A stretch of 64,000 bases of DNA from Brassicibacter mesophilus (GCF_050433385.1 NZ_JBNPXI010000020.1:29715-93714); one strand, 5' to 3'; numbered from the stretch's first letter, positions 55,265-64,000 are shown. Notes: generated from the letters alone by a model not told the origin. Numbers and translations: made by a program.

Positions 55265-56188
55265 GCATCTTACGAACAAATTGAAATATTGGCAAGTACA
55301 AAGATAAAGGATTATGCATATTGTACATATGATGAAGCTGCTGTGAAGCGTCTGTAGCAAGTTAACATATTGCGAAAATTGCGGATACTTTTAAAACATA
55401 TAAAACTTGTTTTTCAAGATACCGAACAAACAGAGATAATTGAAGTATTTCAGCAAAACATTTCTGAGCTTGATAATGAAATAATAGCTCTCACAACTAT
55501 AAGGACTATTTTGAATACATTGGTTGTTCGACTGAGTGAAAGTATAAAAGTCAATGTCAAGTTGGACTTACTTCAGGATAATGATATTTTAAGGATTGTT
55601 GAACCATTGAGCCTTTCTAAGATCAATTTTAAGGAGGAAAAATCAATGAAAGAGCTAAGTAAAGCAGTCGAAAGCTTAAACAAATTACATGATAATGAGG
55701 TAAGAATTATTTATGTGTCACCTTCCACAGTAGCAAGTATTCATTGTATAGGTGACGTTCCTGAAATTGAAAGTGGTAATTTGCTGAATCAGTTTATTAG
55801 GGACACAAAACTTTTTGAAATCAAGCCAGACTTCAGGCATTACGGTTTTAACAATCCGAATGGAAACAAGCCAGATGGAAGTGACCATGGTTATGAAAGA
55901 TGGATTACTATTCCCGATGATTATGAAGTAAACCCTCCTTTTGTCAAAAAGTATTTTGCCGGGGATTTATATTGCGCTTATATGATCCCTATGGGGAACT
56001 TTGATGAGTGGTTCAAACTACTTAATTGGGTGCAAAATAACAGCAAATATGAACTCAATCTCAAAGAGCAATTAATTGAGCAGGAATGTATGGAAGAACA
56101 TTTAAATTATATTAATAAATATATGCTTTCGCCTGATGACAGTACTATTCAAATTGATTTACTTTTACCTATTAAGGAGAAATTATAG
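55265..56188 (+). pseudogene. decayed MerR-type regulator with effector-binding domain
   Basis: The frame from 55265 reads as a MerR protein from the recognition region (SYEQIEILASTKIKDYAYCT then YDEAAVKRL). A TAG at 55355 interrupts it, and it continues in the same frame as LRKLRILLKHIKLVFQDTEQ to 56188, with a C-terminal effector-binding domain (about 165 residues, YERWITIPDDYEV). The N-terminal HTH is degenerate. A protein from an internal start after the stop is possible, but no ribosome site is seen. Confidence 0.75.
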
Positions 56189-56320
56189 TTACATAAAATA
56201 TACAAATTATGAGCATAATCTACCCTTCATCACCCTGTGAGGTGACAGTGCATTCGGTAGAAATTTACTGCTGAAAAGAACAATTAGATCATCAGTAAAT
56301 AAGAAAAAAGATATTGTGCT

Positions 56321-56332
56321 TGGGTATACCCA
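56321..56332. promoter_or_regulatory. short palindrome upstream of the peptidase gene
   Basis: A perfect 12-bp palindrome TGGGTATACCCA lies 78 bp before the DUF885-like gene. It is a possible operator; no adjacent intact regulator is an obvious partner. Confidence 0.3.
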
Positions 56333-56409
56333 GTTAGATATATTTAACTAAAGGAGTTTTAACTACTTTAGATTTTGAGTTAATAATCTAATAATAGAGG
56401 AGGAGGATT

Positions 56410-57639
56410 ATGTTACATCCATGGTTTAAAGAATACATTCTGTTGGCACTTCGGATTGATAAACTGTTTAAAAAGTCTGGTGATCATTTTATTGATGCAT
56501 ATATTGGGCCTGATGAACTAAGTGAAATAGTAGTAAAGGAAAATTATAAAAGTATAGGTAACTTAATGAAATCTGCAAGTAGGTTGATACAGGCTTTACC
56601 TAAGCAAAATTTTGAAAATCAACGATATGAGTTTTTAGAAAAGCAAGTTCAAGCGATGGAAATGACATTACGTATATTGAATAAGGAAAAAATTAGCTTT
56701 AATAAACAAGTTGAACAATGTCTAGATATTGAATTAAAATGGGTTCCTGAAGAATATTTTAAACAAGGAATAGAATTATATAAGCAAGGGTTACCTGGTA
56801 AAGGAGATATATTTAATAGGTTTGATAACTGGAATAAAAGAAATATTTATTCTTTTAAAAATAGAAATGAAAAAATGATTATAATAAATTCTGTTATAGA
56901 TGAAATACGTAAACGTACAAAAAAAGTAGTAGATCTTCCTGTAGAGGAAAAAGTAATACTTAAGATGATTTCCAATAAAAAATTTGGAGCAGCTACTTGG
57001 TATCTAGGGAATTATAGTTCGCTTATGCAAATAAATGAAGATATTCCACTGAATGTATTTAACTTATTGCCTGTTATAAGTCATGAATTATACCCTGGGC
57101 ACCATACGGAGTTTTGCATGAAGGAAATGGAATACTCACATGCTATTGATTATACTGAACATCAAATAGCTATTCTAATTAGTCCAAGACTTGTTATTTC
57201 TGAAGGAATTGGAGAGATTGCTTTTGACATAATATTCGAACCAGAAGATGCAGCAAGATGGATGCAGGAAAATATATATAAAAGACTAGATATAAAAACA
57301 GATGATGTTAACTTAGCTTGTTTAATTAAAGCTGCTAGAACAAATTCATTAGACCAGATTTATGGAAATGCTGCTATTTTGCTTAATGACGGTTGTTCAG
57401 AAGAACAGGTAAAGAAATATATGAAAGAATATACTTTGCAATCTGATGAAGTATTATATCGTGTTATTACCAATCTTAAAGAATCAGTCTTTAAAAGAAT
57501 TTACTCTCTTTCTTATTTTAACGGAAAGAATATAATAAAGAATTTATTAAGCAAACAAGAAAAACAGTACGAATATTTCGAACAGTTATTAATAGAACAT
57601 GTTTACCCTTCTTTATTAATTAAAAGGCACCATGATTAA
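56410..57639 (+). CDS. DUF885-like zinc metallopeptidase
   Basis: A 409-residue protein with the motif SHELYPGHHTEF (about 221-232), matching the HExxPGHH-type zinc site of the DUF885 peptidase family; a downstream acidic region (VISEGIGEIAFD) would supply the third ligand. There is no signal peptide. It is shorter than typical DUF885 enzymes of about 550-600 residues. A very strong GAGGAGGAGG ribosome site precedes the ATG. It lies alone between decayed genes and its substrate is unknown. Confidence 0.7.
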   Translation: MLHPWFKEYILLALRIDKLFKKSGDHFIDAYIGPDELSEIVVKENYKSIGNLMKSASRLIQALPKQNFENQRYEFLEKQVQAMEMTLRILNKEKISFNKQVEQCLDIELKWVPEEYFKQGIELYKQGLPGKGDIFNRFDNWNKRNIYSFKNRNEKMIIINSVIDEIRKRTKKVVDLPVEEKVILKMISNKKFGAATWYLGNYSSLMQINEDIPLNVFNLLPVISHELYPGHHTEFCMKEMEYSHAIDYTEHQIAILISPRLVISEGIGEIAFDIIFEPEDAARWMQENIYKRLDIKTDDVNLACLIKAARTNSLDQIYGNAAILLNDGCSEEQVKKYMKEYTLQSDEVLYRVITNLKESVFKRIYSLSYFNGKNIIKNLLSKQEKQYEYFEQLLIEHVYPSLLIKRHHD

Positions 57640-57709
57640 TAAATATATAAACATATTGTAAAAAAATATTAATTTTTTTGATGCTATAGACATGAAATGA
57701 TAAAAGAGA

Positions 57710-58520
57710 TTGTCGGTTGGGCACCAGAGCTGAAGCTTTTGACCAGATTATCGCAGTGGAGTAAGCTTCCCTTACTAGAATCAAGCCCTCAAATGTGACG
57801 ACTTACTCTGGGGTTTATTCTGAAATAAGGAGAATTTTTGATGGATTAAAGGATGTTCAAGACAGAGGATTAACCACTAAGCATTTTTCGTTTAAATTGA
57901 AAGAAAGACGTTGCGAAAATTGCCAAGGACTTGGATATGTAACAAACAACATGCTATTTTTCATGGACTTGGAAATTTCTTGTCCAGTTTGCGGTGGAAA
58001 CCAATTTAATAATACGGTGTTATCAATAAAATATAAGGATTATTCTATAAAGGACATTCTACGGGTGTCTGTTGGAGATACTTTGAATGTCTTCAATGAT
58101 TATTCTAAAATTGTATATGTTTTAAAGTTGCTTGGAGATGTAGGCTTGGCTATATAGAGATGGGTCAAGCATTAACTACTTTTTCTGGGGTCGAAGGACA
58201 ACGGTTAAAGCTAGCGAAAGAGTTGGTTAATAACGATGGTAAGAATAATCTATATCTAATCGATGAACCAACAACAGGATTACAGCCAATTGATGTAGAA
58301 AATTCTCTTATACCTCTAAACTAAACAGTAGATTCAGGGAAGTACAGTAATTGTAGTAGAACACAATCAACAAGTCATAAAGGCTTCTGACTGGATAATA
58401 GATCTCGGGCTAGAAGGTGGAATCATTGGAGGCAAAGTAATTTCAGCAGGAACTCTGGACGATCTAATGTTAGATGAAAATTCTATAGCAGGTCAATTTT
58501 TATTCTTAAAAAATTATTAG
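57710..58520 (+). pseudogene. broken UvrA-like ABC ATPase
   Basis: The C-terminal half of a UvrA-family protein in several frames. AEAFDQIIAVE-stop-ASLTRIKPSNVTTYSG is followed by an open piece (57795-58157) with zinc cysteines CENCQGLG and CPVCGG. A frameshift at about 58160 leads to TTFSGVEGQRLKLA (signature) and LIDEPTTGL (Walker B), and a further shift near 58320 gives STVIVVEHNQQVIKASDWII, ending at 58520. The first ATPase domain is absent. It is a relative of the intact UvrA-like gene at 19.5 kb, not an identical copy. Confidence 0.85.
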
Positions 58521-58553
58521 TCATAGTTATTTAAATTGTTGAAGACATGATTC

Positions 58554-58583
58554 TTGACATTTATAAGCTAAAAGTTTTATAAT
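58554..58583 (+). promoter_or_regulatory. strong promoter upstream of vat
   Basis: Consensus -35 TTGACA (58554-58559) and -10 TATAAT (58578-58583) with an 18-bp spacer. It lies about 480 bp before the Vat gene, with a terminator-like hairpin between, and may start a regulated leader. Confidence 0.65.
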
Positions 58584-58856
58584 CAATGTGAAATATTAAA
58601 ATAAAAATAAGGGGTGATCAGCTAAAATGATCAAATAATCTTATCCAGTTTTAAGTAGTTAAATTAGTTATGGTGAAATTCAAACATCTTTTATGTTTTT
58701 AAATAGGAGAGTCTAGTTAGAATTGCCATAAACTGCTATAAGAGTTTTGGATAGGATTATGATAGTATCATATTTAGAGTATATTTATAGAGCACTTACT
58801 AAATTATTTTTAATTATTTAATTTCTGTGCTAATCTTATTTATATGTGATATCTAT

Positions 58857-58897
58857 AAACCTTCCAAAGCTTTTATGCACGGAAGGTTTTTGTTTTG
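58857..58897 (+). terminator. terminator or attenuator before vat
   Basis: Stem AAACCTTCC / GGAAGGTTT with a T-rich tail (TTGTTTTGTTT). It stands between the promoter at 58554 and the Vat gene at 59066, so it may act as an attenuator rather than a simple terminator. Confidence 0.65.
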
Positions 58898-58925
58898 TTT
58901 ATAAATGTGAAAGGGTGATAAATAT

Positions 58926-58994
58926 ATGAGTATAAACATAGATGCATATAGTCTTCCAATGGAGAAATTAGTGAATATGATTTACTCCAATTAG
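58926..58994 (+). pseudogene. short frame before vat, leader peptide or relic
   Basis: 22 codons starting ATG behind GAAAGGGTGA (MSINIDAYSLPMEKLVNMIY then SN-stop). It could be a gene relic or a leader peptide for the Vat gene, which starts 71 bp later. The first seems a little more likely because its sequence looks like a normal protein N-terminus. Confidence 0.3.
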
Positions 58995-59065
58995 GCTTGT
59001 TTTTTTAATGATTATAATAGGGCTTTATGAAAAAATAAAAAAATCTAGAGAGGAGTGAGTATTCT

Positions 59066-59695
59066 ATGACTGGACCAGATAAGAAAAAGCTTTATCCGAA
59101 TGAAAATATAAAGACGGTTTGCTATATAAGTAATTTGCCTAAAAGACCAAATGTTGAAATCGGTGAATACACTTATTATAGCGACAACAAAAAATCTCCA
59201 GAGAAATTTTATGATAATATAGAACACCATTATGAATTCCTGGGAGACAAATTGATAATAGGCAAATTTTGCGCAATTGCAGAGGGTATCAAGTTCATTA
59301 TGAACGGAGCGAATCATAAAATGGATGGAATTACAACCTATCCCTTTAATATTTTCGCAGGAGGCTGGGAAAAGGTCACCCCCACAGTAGAGCAGTTACC
59401 ATTTAAGGGTGATACTGTGATTGGCAATGATGTATGGATTGGTCAAAATGTTACCATCATGCCAGGTGTTAAGATTGGTGACGGTGCGATAATTGCTGCT
59501 AACTCGACAATAGTAAAAAATATTGAGCCTTATGCAATTTATGGTGGGAATCCTGCTAAATTTATTAAGAAACGTTTTAGTGATGAGAAAATTGAATTGC
59601 TGCTAAAGCTCCAATGGTGGAATTGGAATGAAAAAAAGATATTTGATAATCTTGAAATGCTAACATCAGAGGAGGGACTGAATCATCTAGTATAA
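59066..59695 (+). CDS. vat: Vat-family streptogramin A acetyltransferase
   Basis: A 209-residue left-handed beta-helix acetyltransferase of the xenobiotic group (Vat/CatB). Hexapeptide repeats are visible (IGNDVWIGQNVTIMPGVKIG then DGAIIAANS), and the family motif MNGANHKMDG carries His84, matching the catalytic His of Vat(D). Vat enzymes inactivate streptogramin A by acetylation with acetyl-CoA. A CatB-type chloramphenicol enzyme is the alternative, but the NGANH region favours Vat. GAGAGGAG precedes the ATG. An ABC-F gene 6 kb upstream fits the same drug class. Confidence 0.88.
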   Translation: MTGPDKKKLYPNENIKTVCYISNLPKRPNVEIGEYTYYSDNKKSPEKFYDNIEHHYEFLGDKLIIGKFCAIAEGIKFIMNGANHKMDGITTYPFNIFAGGWEKVTPTVEQLPFKGDTVIGNDVWIGQNVTIMPGVKIGDGAIIAANSTIVKNIEPYAIYGGNPAKFIKKRFSDEKIELLLKLQWWNWNEKKIFDNLEMLTSEEGLNHLV

Positions 59696-59799
59696 TTAAT
59701 AATGGATTTATTTCAGGCGAAATATGAGAAATAGATGGCTTGCCAGGAGAAATATTAGGCAAAAAATATAGAAATAAGTGTATTACTATAATGATTCTC

Positions 59800-60074
59800 A
59801 ACAAATGTGTCTTGGATTTAGATTGCATTGTTAATATGTAATAGAGAACATGATGCAAAGGATGTCATCGGAGTTGATATTTCAGAAAAAATGCTTACAG
59901 TAGAAAAAGAAAAGACAGATAAAAATATATGCTATATCTGTAAGTCTATAGAGGATATTTTTTTATTTAAAATTCACTTGACATAGTAATTAGTTCTTTG
60001 GCTTTTCACTATATTAAGTTTTTGAAAAAATTGTTAAAAGGCATCCCATTGCTTTATATTTTTTGCATATAGAT
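59800..60074 (+). pseudogene. methyltransferase relic
   Basis: Pieces of a class I methyltransferase in shifting frames: VLDLDC (motif I remnant), then DAKDVIGVDISEKMLTVEKE to a stop at 59986, and from there in another frame LDIVISSLAFHYIKFLKKLL to a stop at about 60074. Confidence 0.65.
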
Positions 60075-60118
60075 AGTTTAGGGATTAGGATGATATTGAC
60101 ATAGACACTGATGTCTAG

Positions 60119-60277
60119 CTGGATGCTATATTTAATAGAACAAGTATAAGAAAGTATAAGGACATAAAGGTGAGTGATAAGATTGTTGAAGAATTATTAA
60201 AAACAGGTATATCAGTACCTTCTGCTGAAATTAATAACCATGAAAAAATGAAGTACCTAGTGTTAATAAAGATATAG
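60119..60277 (+). pseudogene. nitroreductase N-terminal relic
   Basis: 53 codons starting directly after a stop read LDAIFNRTSIRKYKDIKVSD then KIVEELLKTGISVPSA, the usual N-terminus of a nitroreductase-family flavoprotein. The remaining 120 or so residues are lost and the initiating part is frameshifted. Confidence 0.6.
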
Positions 60278-60324
60278 GAGTTTTGGGAGAAAACAAAATT
60301 TATGATTTTAGGGAGGATATAAAA

Positions 60325-61320
60325 ATGTCATATTTACTTAAAACACTGAATAAATGTAAATTGGTTCTGAACAATAGATTAGTTATGCCGCCTATTGCTA
60401 CTTCAAAATCTGAACAGGATGGAAAGATTAGCAAAGAACTATTAGATTACTATGATAAAAAATCACAAGGTGGATATATATCGTTGATTATTATAGAACA
60501 TAGCTTTATTACACAACAAGGAAAGGCTAGCGAAAGACAACTTTCTATAGCAGATGATAATGCTGTAGAAGGCTTAAAAAAATTGGCAAACACTATCCAT
60601 AAAAATGGATCTAAAGCAGTAATGCAAATTAATCATGCTGGAAGTGCAGCTTATAAAGATGTTACAGGATATGAACCAGTTGGACCTTCACCTATAGTGA
60701 ATCCACGTAAAGGCGATATTCCAAAGGAACTTAATAAAGATGAAATCAAGAATATTGTTAAATGTTTTAAGGATGCTGCACTACGTGTAAAAGAAGCTGG
60801 TTTTGATGGAGTGGAGATTCATTCTGCCCATGGGTATCTTCTAAACCAATTTTTTTCTCCTCTTACAAATAAGAGAGCAGACGAATATGGAGGCAATATA
60901 TTAGGTAGAATTAAGATTCATTTGGAAATTATTAAAGCAATACGTGATGTTATTGGAGATGATTTCCCAATTCTTCTTCGCCTAGGTGCTTCTGATTATA
61001 TGAAGGATGGAGTTACAATTGAAGATAGCAAAATTGCAGCAGTGGCTTTTGAAAAAGCAGGAGTAGATATTCTTGATATTTCTGGTGGGTTCTGTGGTTA
61101 TAGTGTTCCAAACCTAACAGGACAAGGTTATTTTTCATCATTGACCGAAGCTATCAAGGATGTTGTGTCAGTTCCAGTTATTCTAACTGGTGGAATAACT
61201 GAAATTAATGCTGCTGAAAAACTACTTTCTACAGGAAAAGCTGATCTTATCGGTGTAGGTAGAGCTATATATAAAGATTCTACTTGGGCAGAAAATGCTA
61301 TTAAAAGCCTAGAAATGTAA
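60325..61320 (+). CDS. old yellow enzyme family NADH:flavin oxidoreductase
   Basis: A 331-residue FMN-dependent TIM-barrel enzyme that reduces activated C=C bonds using NAD(P)H. Family elements are LNNRLVMPPIATSKS at the N-terminus, MQINHAGS, the substrate-binding pair in VEIHSAHGYLLNQFFSPLTN, RADEYGG and the FMN-phosphate region LIGVGRAIYKD. It is the short, single-domain type without the Fe-S and NADH domains. The start at 60325 is preceded by AGGGAGGA. It stands next to relics of other redox and resistance genes. Confidence 0.92.
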   Translation: MSYLLKTLNKCKLVLNNRLVMPPIATSKSEQDGKISKELLDYYDKKSQGGYISLIIIEHSFITQQGKASERQLSIADDNAVEGLKKLANTIHKNGSKAVMQINHAGSAAYKDVTGYEPVGPSPIVNPRKGDIPKELNKDEIKNIVKCFKDAALRVKEAGFDGVEIHSAHGYLLNQFFSPLTNKRADEYGGNILGRIKIHLEIIKAIRDVIGDDFPILLRLGASDYMKDGVTIEDSKIAAVAFEKAGVDILDISGGFCGYSVPNLTGQGYFSSLTEAIKDVVSVPVILTGGITEINAAEKLLSTGKADLIGVGRAIYKDSTWAENAIKSLEM

Positions 61321-61363
61321 AGTTAATTGAAAATTATTTATAATAACGGAGGTAGAAATAGGC

Positions 61364-61780
61364 ATGGATATAAGATATAGTGCTCCTTCAGCAAAAGATT
61401 ATATTTCTTTAAGACATAGAACAGGAATGGGAACAAAAGACTTATCAAAGACTGAGATTGCCTTAAAAAATTCATTGTTCATTGTTACTTTATGGGATAA
61501 GGAAAAGTTGATTGCATTTGGAAGAATTGTTGGTGATCAAGGCATAACTTTTGTTATTTCTGATATTATGGTAGATCCAGATTATCAGCATAAAGGCTTA
61601 GGAAAAATGATTATGAAAGAAATTGATTCCTATTTAGAGCAGAACACTGATCAACATGCATATGTATGTTTGATTGCTAATAGGCCTGCAGACAAACTCT
61701 ATTCTCAATTTGGATTTGAATATGTAGAGCCAAATTCTTGTGGCATGAAAAGAAAGCAGAATTATTGCTTTACACTTTAG
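61364..61780 (+). CDS. GNAT-family acetyltransferase
   Basis: A 138-residue single-domain GNAT enzyme. The acetyl-CoA binding stretch is VDPDYQHKGLGKMIMKEI (about 66-83) and the C-terminal strand YSQFGFEYVEP is typical. GGAGG precedes the ATG. It starts 44 bp after the oxidoreductase gene and may be cotranscribed with it. The substrate is unknown. Confidence 0.9.
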   Translation: MDIRYSAPSAKDYISLRHRTGMGTKDLSKTEIALKNSLFIVTLWDKEKLIAFGRIVGDQGITFVISDIMVDPDYQHKGLGKMIMKEIDSYLEQNTDQHAYVCLIANRPADKLYSQFGFEYVEPNSCGMKRKQNYCFTL

Positions 61781-61932
61781 TAAAAAAGTGATGGACATCT
61801 GAGTTTGACTGAGGCAAAGAAATTAGGTAGCAGTATTTATTAAAATAAGTAGGACTGAATTGCTAAATTTCGAACCACAGCAATAATCATAACCAGTAAT
61901 ATTATACAAATAATTCTATGGGTGGTAAATAA

Positions 61933-62376
61933 ATGAAAATTATAAAGATTGAGAGTAATAAAAAACAATTTCTTGATTTGCTTTTGTTGGCAGATGAGCA
62001 AGAAGATATGATTGACAGATATTTAGAACGTGGAGATATGTTTGCTCTATACGATGGAGAATTAAAATCTATTTGTGTTATTACACGCGAAAATAATGGC
62101 GTATATGAGTTAAAAAACATTGCAACATATGAACAATGTCAAGGAAAAGGCTATGGTAAAAAGCTAATAGAGTATGTTTTTGAATACTACAAAGGTAAAT
62201 GTAAAACTATGCTTGTTGGAACAGGAGATAGTCCACTTACAATTCCCTTTTATGAAAACTGTGGATTTACAAAATCTCACTGTATTAAAAACTTTTTTAT
62301 AGATAACTACAATCATCCAATCTATGAGAATGGGAAAAAACTTGTAGATATGGTCTATTTAAAAAAAGATTTTTAA
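61933..62376 (+). CDS. GNAT-family acetyltransferase
   Basis: A 147-residue GNAT protein with the acetyl-CoA loop in YEQCQGKGYGKKLIEYVFEY (about 63-82) and the conserved PFYENCGFTKSH in the last third, as in the YvbK-type group. The ribosome site is modest (GGGTGG). It is probably monocistronic. The substrate is unknown. Confidence 0.9.
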   Translation: MKIIKIESNKKQFLDLLLLADEQEDMIDRYLERGDMFALYDGELKSICVITRENNGVYELKNIATYEQCQGKGYGKKLIEYVFEYYKGKCKTMLVGTGDSPLTIPFYENCGFTKSHCIKNFFIDNYNHPIYENGKKLVDMVYLKKDF

Positions 62377-62716
62377 AGAAAATAAACTTAAGTTTTACTA
62401 TGTTAGGACTATAGACGTCAATCCCCAAATGGCTCTCTTCACTGTCAGTTGAAGCCATAGCTTTTTCTGATATAATATATATAAAAAATAGATTACTTCC
62501 ACACTAGGCACAACAACATATTCCTCAATAGTCACAATTTTATTTTTCTACCGAAACATATGTGTACAACAAGTTTTGATGATTCGTACTGAATAACCTA
62601 TGGAATATGGTTTTTCTGAGATTTTGAAGCGATGTCTTAAGTAGATGTATCGTACAATAATTTCATGTCTACATAATAGTAGAACTATACTGTACAATAA
62701 ATATCTATATATACCT
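62377..62716. other. non-coding stretch
   Basis: About 340 bp of AT-rich DNA between the GNAT gene and a small membrane protein gene. A TATAAT-like box lies near 62472. Nothing else is convincing. Confidence 0.35.
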
Positions 62717-62730
62717 GTGAGGTGAAACAA

Positions 62731-62862
62731 ATGGATACAGAAAAAAAGAATTCTATTGATTTGAAAAAGTGTGAGCACGAGATTTATTTTAAGGTTGTAA
62801 TTGCTGGATTAATTGGTGGTATATTTGGGATAATAGCTTATACAAATAACTGGCTAGGATAA
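62731..62862 (+). CDS. small single-pass membrane protein
   Basis: A 43-residue open frame with ATG behind GTGAGGTGAA. A charged N-terminal half (MDTEKKNSIDLKKCEHEIYF) is followed by one membrane helix (VVIAGLIGGIFGIIAY). The good ribosome site makes translation likely. The function is unknown. Confidence 0.5.
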   Translation: MDTEKKNSIDLKKCEHEIYFKVVIAGLIGGIFGIIAYTNNWLG

Positions 62863-62962
62863 TTAGAGTTTAACTACAATTGATTCGTTTTTTGGTAGCA
62901 GGATGGATACCTGTAAAATGGACTACTGTTGCTGAGTGTTACATGGAAAAATCATAACTTCA

Positions 62963-63100
62963 AGAGTTATAATAATTTCGCCACGACTTCGTTCTGATAC
63001 ACAGTATCTGAGTGAACTGAAAGTACCTATACAGCATAACAGCTATCTCATGGCAGAGTGGCATTTTTACGCATCTGAACATGGTATTCCTTTGCTGTAA
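62963..63100 (+). pseudogene. possible glycoside hydrolase (GH5-like) relic
   Basis: 45 codons without a start read RVIIISPRLRSDTQYLSELK then VPIQHNSYLMAEWHFYASE. The YLMAEWHFYAS piece resembles the catalytic-acid-to-nucleophile part of GH5 cellulases. The sample is short, so the call is tentative. Confidence 0.3.
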
Positions 63101-63123
63101 TTTCTGATACTAAATTCTTATAA

Positions 63124-63168
63124 TCCCTCTCATAGCTGAAAGAGCACGCTATGGAGGGGATTTTTTCT
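63124..63168 (+). terminator. terminator
   Basis: Stem CCCTCTCATAGC / GCTATGGAGGGG (one G-U pair) with a T6 tail, downstream of the GH5-like relic. Confidence 0.8.
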
Positions 63169-63395
63169 ATGTTTTTATATTTCTCTTTAACAAATAAGTT
63201 TTGATATTATTAAAAGTAGTAGGTTCTACTTATATAAGGATGTAACAAGACATTATGGATTACATATTTAATGAATCAAGACAAGTTTATATTTCTAAAA
63301 TTAATTAAGTAATGTTTTTAAAAAAGTGAGTTATTAAAAGAGATACTTTTGTATTAGTTTTTTATGAATCTAAAAATAAATATAATTAATAGCAG

Positions 63396-63432
63396 AACCC
63401 CATTAATTTTATATGAATTATGGGTTTTTTTA
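63396..63432 (+). terminator. terminator-like hairpin
   Basis: AACCCCATTAATTT pairs imperfectly with GAATTATGGGTT, followed by a T-run. The DNA between 63169 and 63395 shows no gene, so what it terminates is unclear. Confidence 0.5.
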
Positions 63433-63555
63433 TTATTATCTCTAAATAAATGAAGTTCACCTATTGACTTTGCCTTTAGGAGAAGGCTTAAACTGAAAAA
63501 GCAATAAAGAATAGGAAAAAAAGTATGGGCAAAACAGTTTTATTAATTTATATGA

Positions 63556-63717
63556 GGCTTATCTGAGGCATATCATTTTGCTTTTGAATGGATTAAAGAT
63601 AATGGATATAAAGTAGTAGGATAACCAAGAGAATCTTATATCGATAGAATTTGGAATAAAGAAGATGAAGTGAGTGATTTACAGAGGTTCAGATTCCAAT
63701 TGGTAAGTGATAATTAA
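63556..63717 (+). pseudogene. GyrI-like effector-binding domain relic
   Basis: The frame reads GLSEAYHFAFEWIKDNGYKV then VG-stop-PRESYIDRIWNKEDEVSDLQ and ends at 63717. This is the C-terminal third of a GyrI-like/AraC effector-binding domain, broken by one nonsense codon. The rest of the gene is gone. The final 283 bp of the window show no gene. Confidence 0.65.
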
Positions 63718-64000
63718 ATAGGTAAAATTATAGTTCCTTAAACATATTGTTTGAGAAACTTTTTGTAAAATTGAATCGATACAATTAAATGGTACATCAG
63801 GACAATTTTTAAAAAAGTATTGATACATCAATACAAAAATGACATAATAGTATTATAACATAGATACAATTTATAATAAATTATATTTGTATGCATTAAA
63901 AATAATAACAAGGAGCATTCCTGTAATAAATAAAAATGAACTTTGAAAAAAGAAATACCACCTGTTAAAATACGAGGTGTCAGATAATCTCACGTGAAAA

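Noticed and set aside
59045..59317. A 90-codon leftward open frame across the start of vat
   Set aside because: It overlaps a clearly recognised acetyltransferase, and its translation has no family pattern.
1..64000. CRISPR arrays, tRNA and rRNA genes, transposases, integrases
   Set aside because: None was recognised on reading. No regularly spaced repeats or tRNA-like T-loop/acceptor pairs were found, and no protein carries a DDE or recombinase motif.
63959..64000. A hairpin-like sequence at the end of the window (CCACCTG / CGAGGTG) that could be an element end
   Set aside because: Pairing is partial and the sequence stops at the window edge, so an insertion-sequence end cannot be supported.

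Overview
The window is low-G+C Firmicute DNA (about 30% G+C by eye), most likely from an anaerobic, spore-former-type Clostridium relative. The grounds are strong AGGAGG-type ribosome sites, a FliB-type flagellin lysine methylase, an S-layer-homology surface protein, a DUF326 four-helix cysteine protein, a COG2509 dehydrogenase, an RlmD-type methyltransferase and a CggR-like operator at a class II aldolase gene. No rRNA, tRNA, CRISPR array, transposase or integrase was seen. A genus cannot be fixed from this alone.

Region by region. 0-9.4 kb: a VanRS-like two-component pair, a membrane-anchored alpha/beta hydrolase, and a two-gene operon of an MMPL/RND exporter plus a very large secreted GLUG/coiled-coil protein, with a divergent TetR gene. 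10.3-16.7 kb: a GntR regulator and a sugar operon (GNAT, PIG-L-like hydrolase, MurQ etherase, mannose-family PTS IIB-IIC-IID-IIA), apparently for an N-acetylmuramate-type amino sugar; a shared AT-rich operator motif links regulator and operon. 16.9-25 kb: FliB, a WYL regulator divergent from a class II UvrA paralogue across a 26-bp perfect inverted repeat, class II fructose-bisphosphate aldolase, a YoaP-type acetyltransferase with a radical SAM protein, and an orphan DUF1874 protein (the AcrIII-1 ring-nuclease family). 25-35.9 kb: small membrane and secreted proteins, a relic of a BceB-type permease, YitT, an FtsEX-like operon with a coiled-coil partner, a cysteine-rich protein, a flavoprotein and RlmD.

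35.9-49.8 kb looks like accessory DNA inserted at the 3' end of rlmD. The last codons of rlmD recur as a 23/25 direct repeat at 49.8 kb and more weakly at 39.4 kb, each followed by a terminator-like hairpin. The bracketed cargo is LysR, a lipoprotein, Nudix, a CYTH-like protein, TetR and a 3038-residue SLH surface protein. 50-64 kb is a drug-response and gene-decay zone: a methyltransferase, an ABC-F protein, a decayed MerR locus enclosing a G+C-rich AraC-type gene, a DUF885 peptidase, a broken UvrA-like gene, a Vat acetyltransferase, an old-yellow-enzyme reductase, two GNATs and several relics (methyltransferase, nitroreductase, GyrI-like domain).

Functional themes are envelope and surface functions (exporter/GLUG, FtsEX-like, SLH protein, cell-wall sugar uptake) and antibiotic defence (ABC-F, UvrA-like, Vat). 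Most such loci sit next to a dedicated regulator and a recognisable palindromic site.
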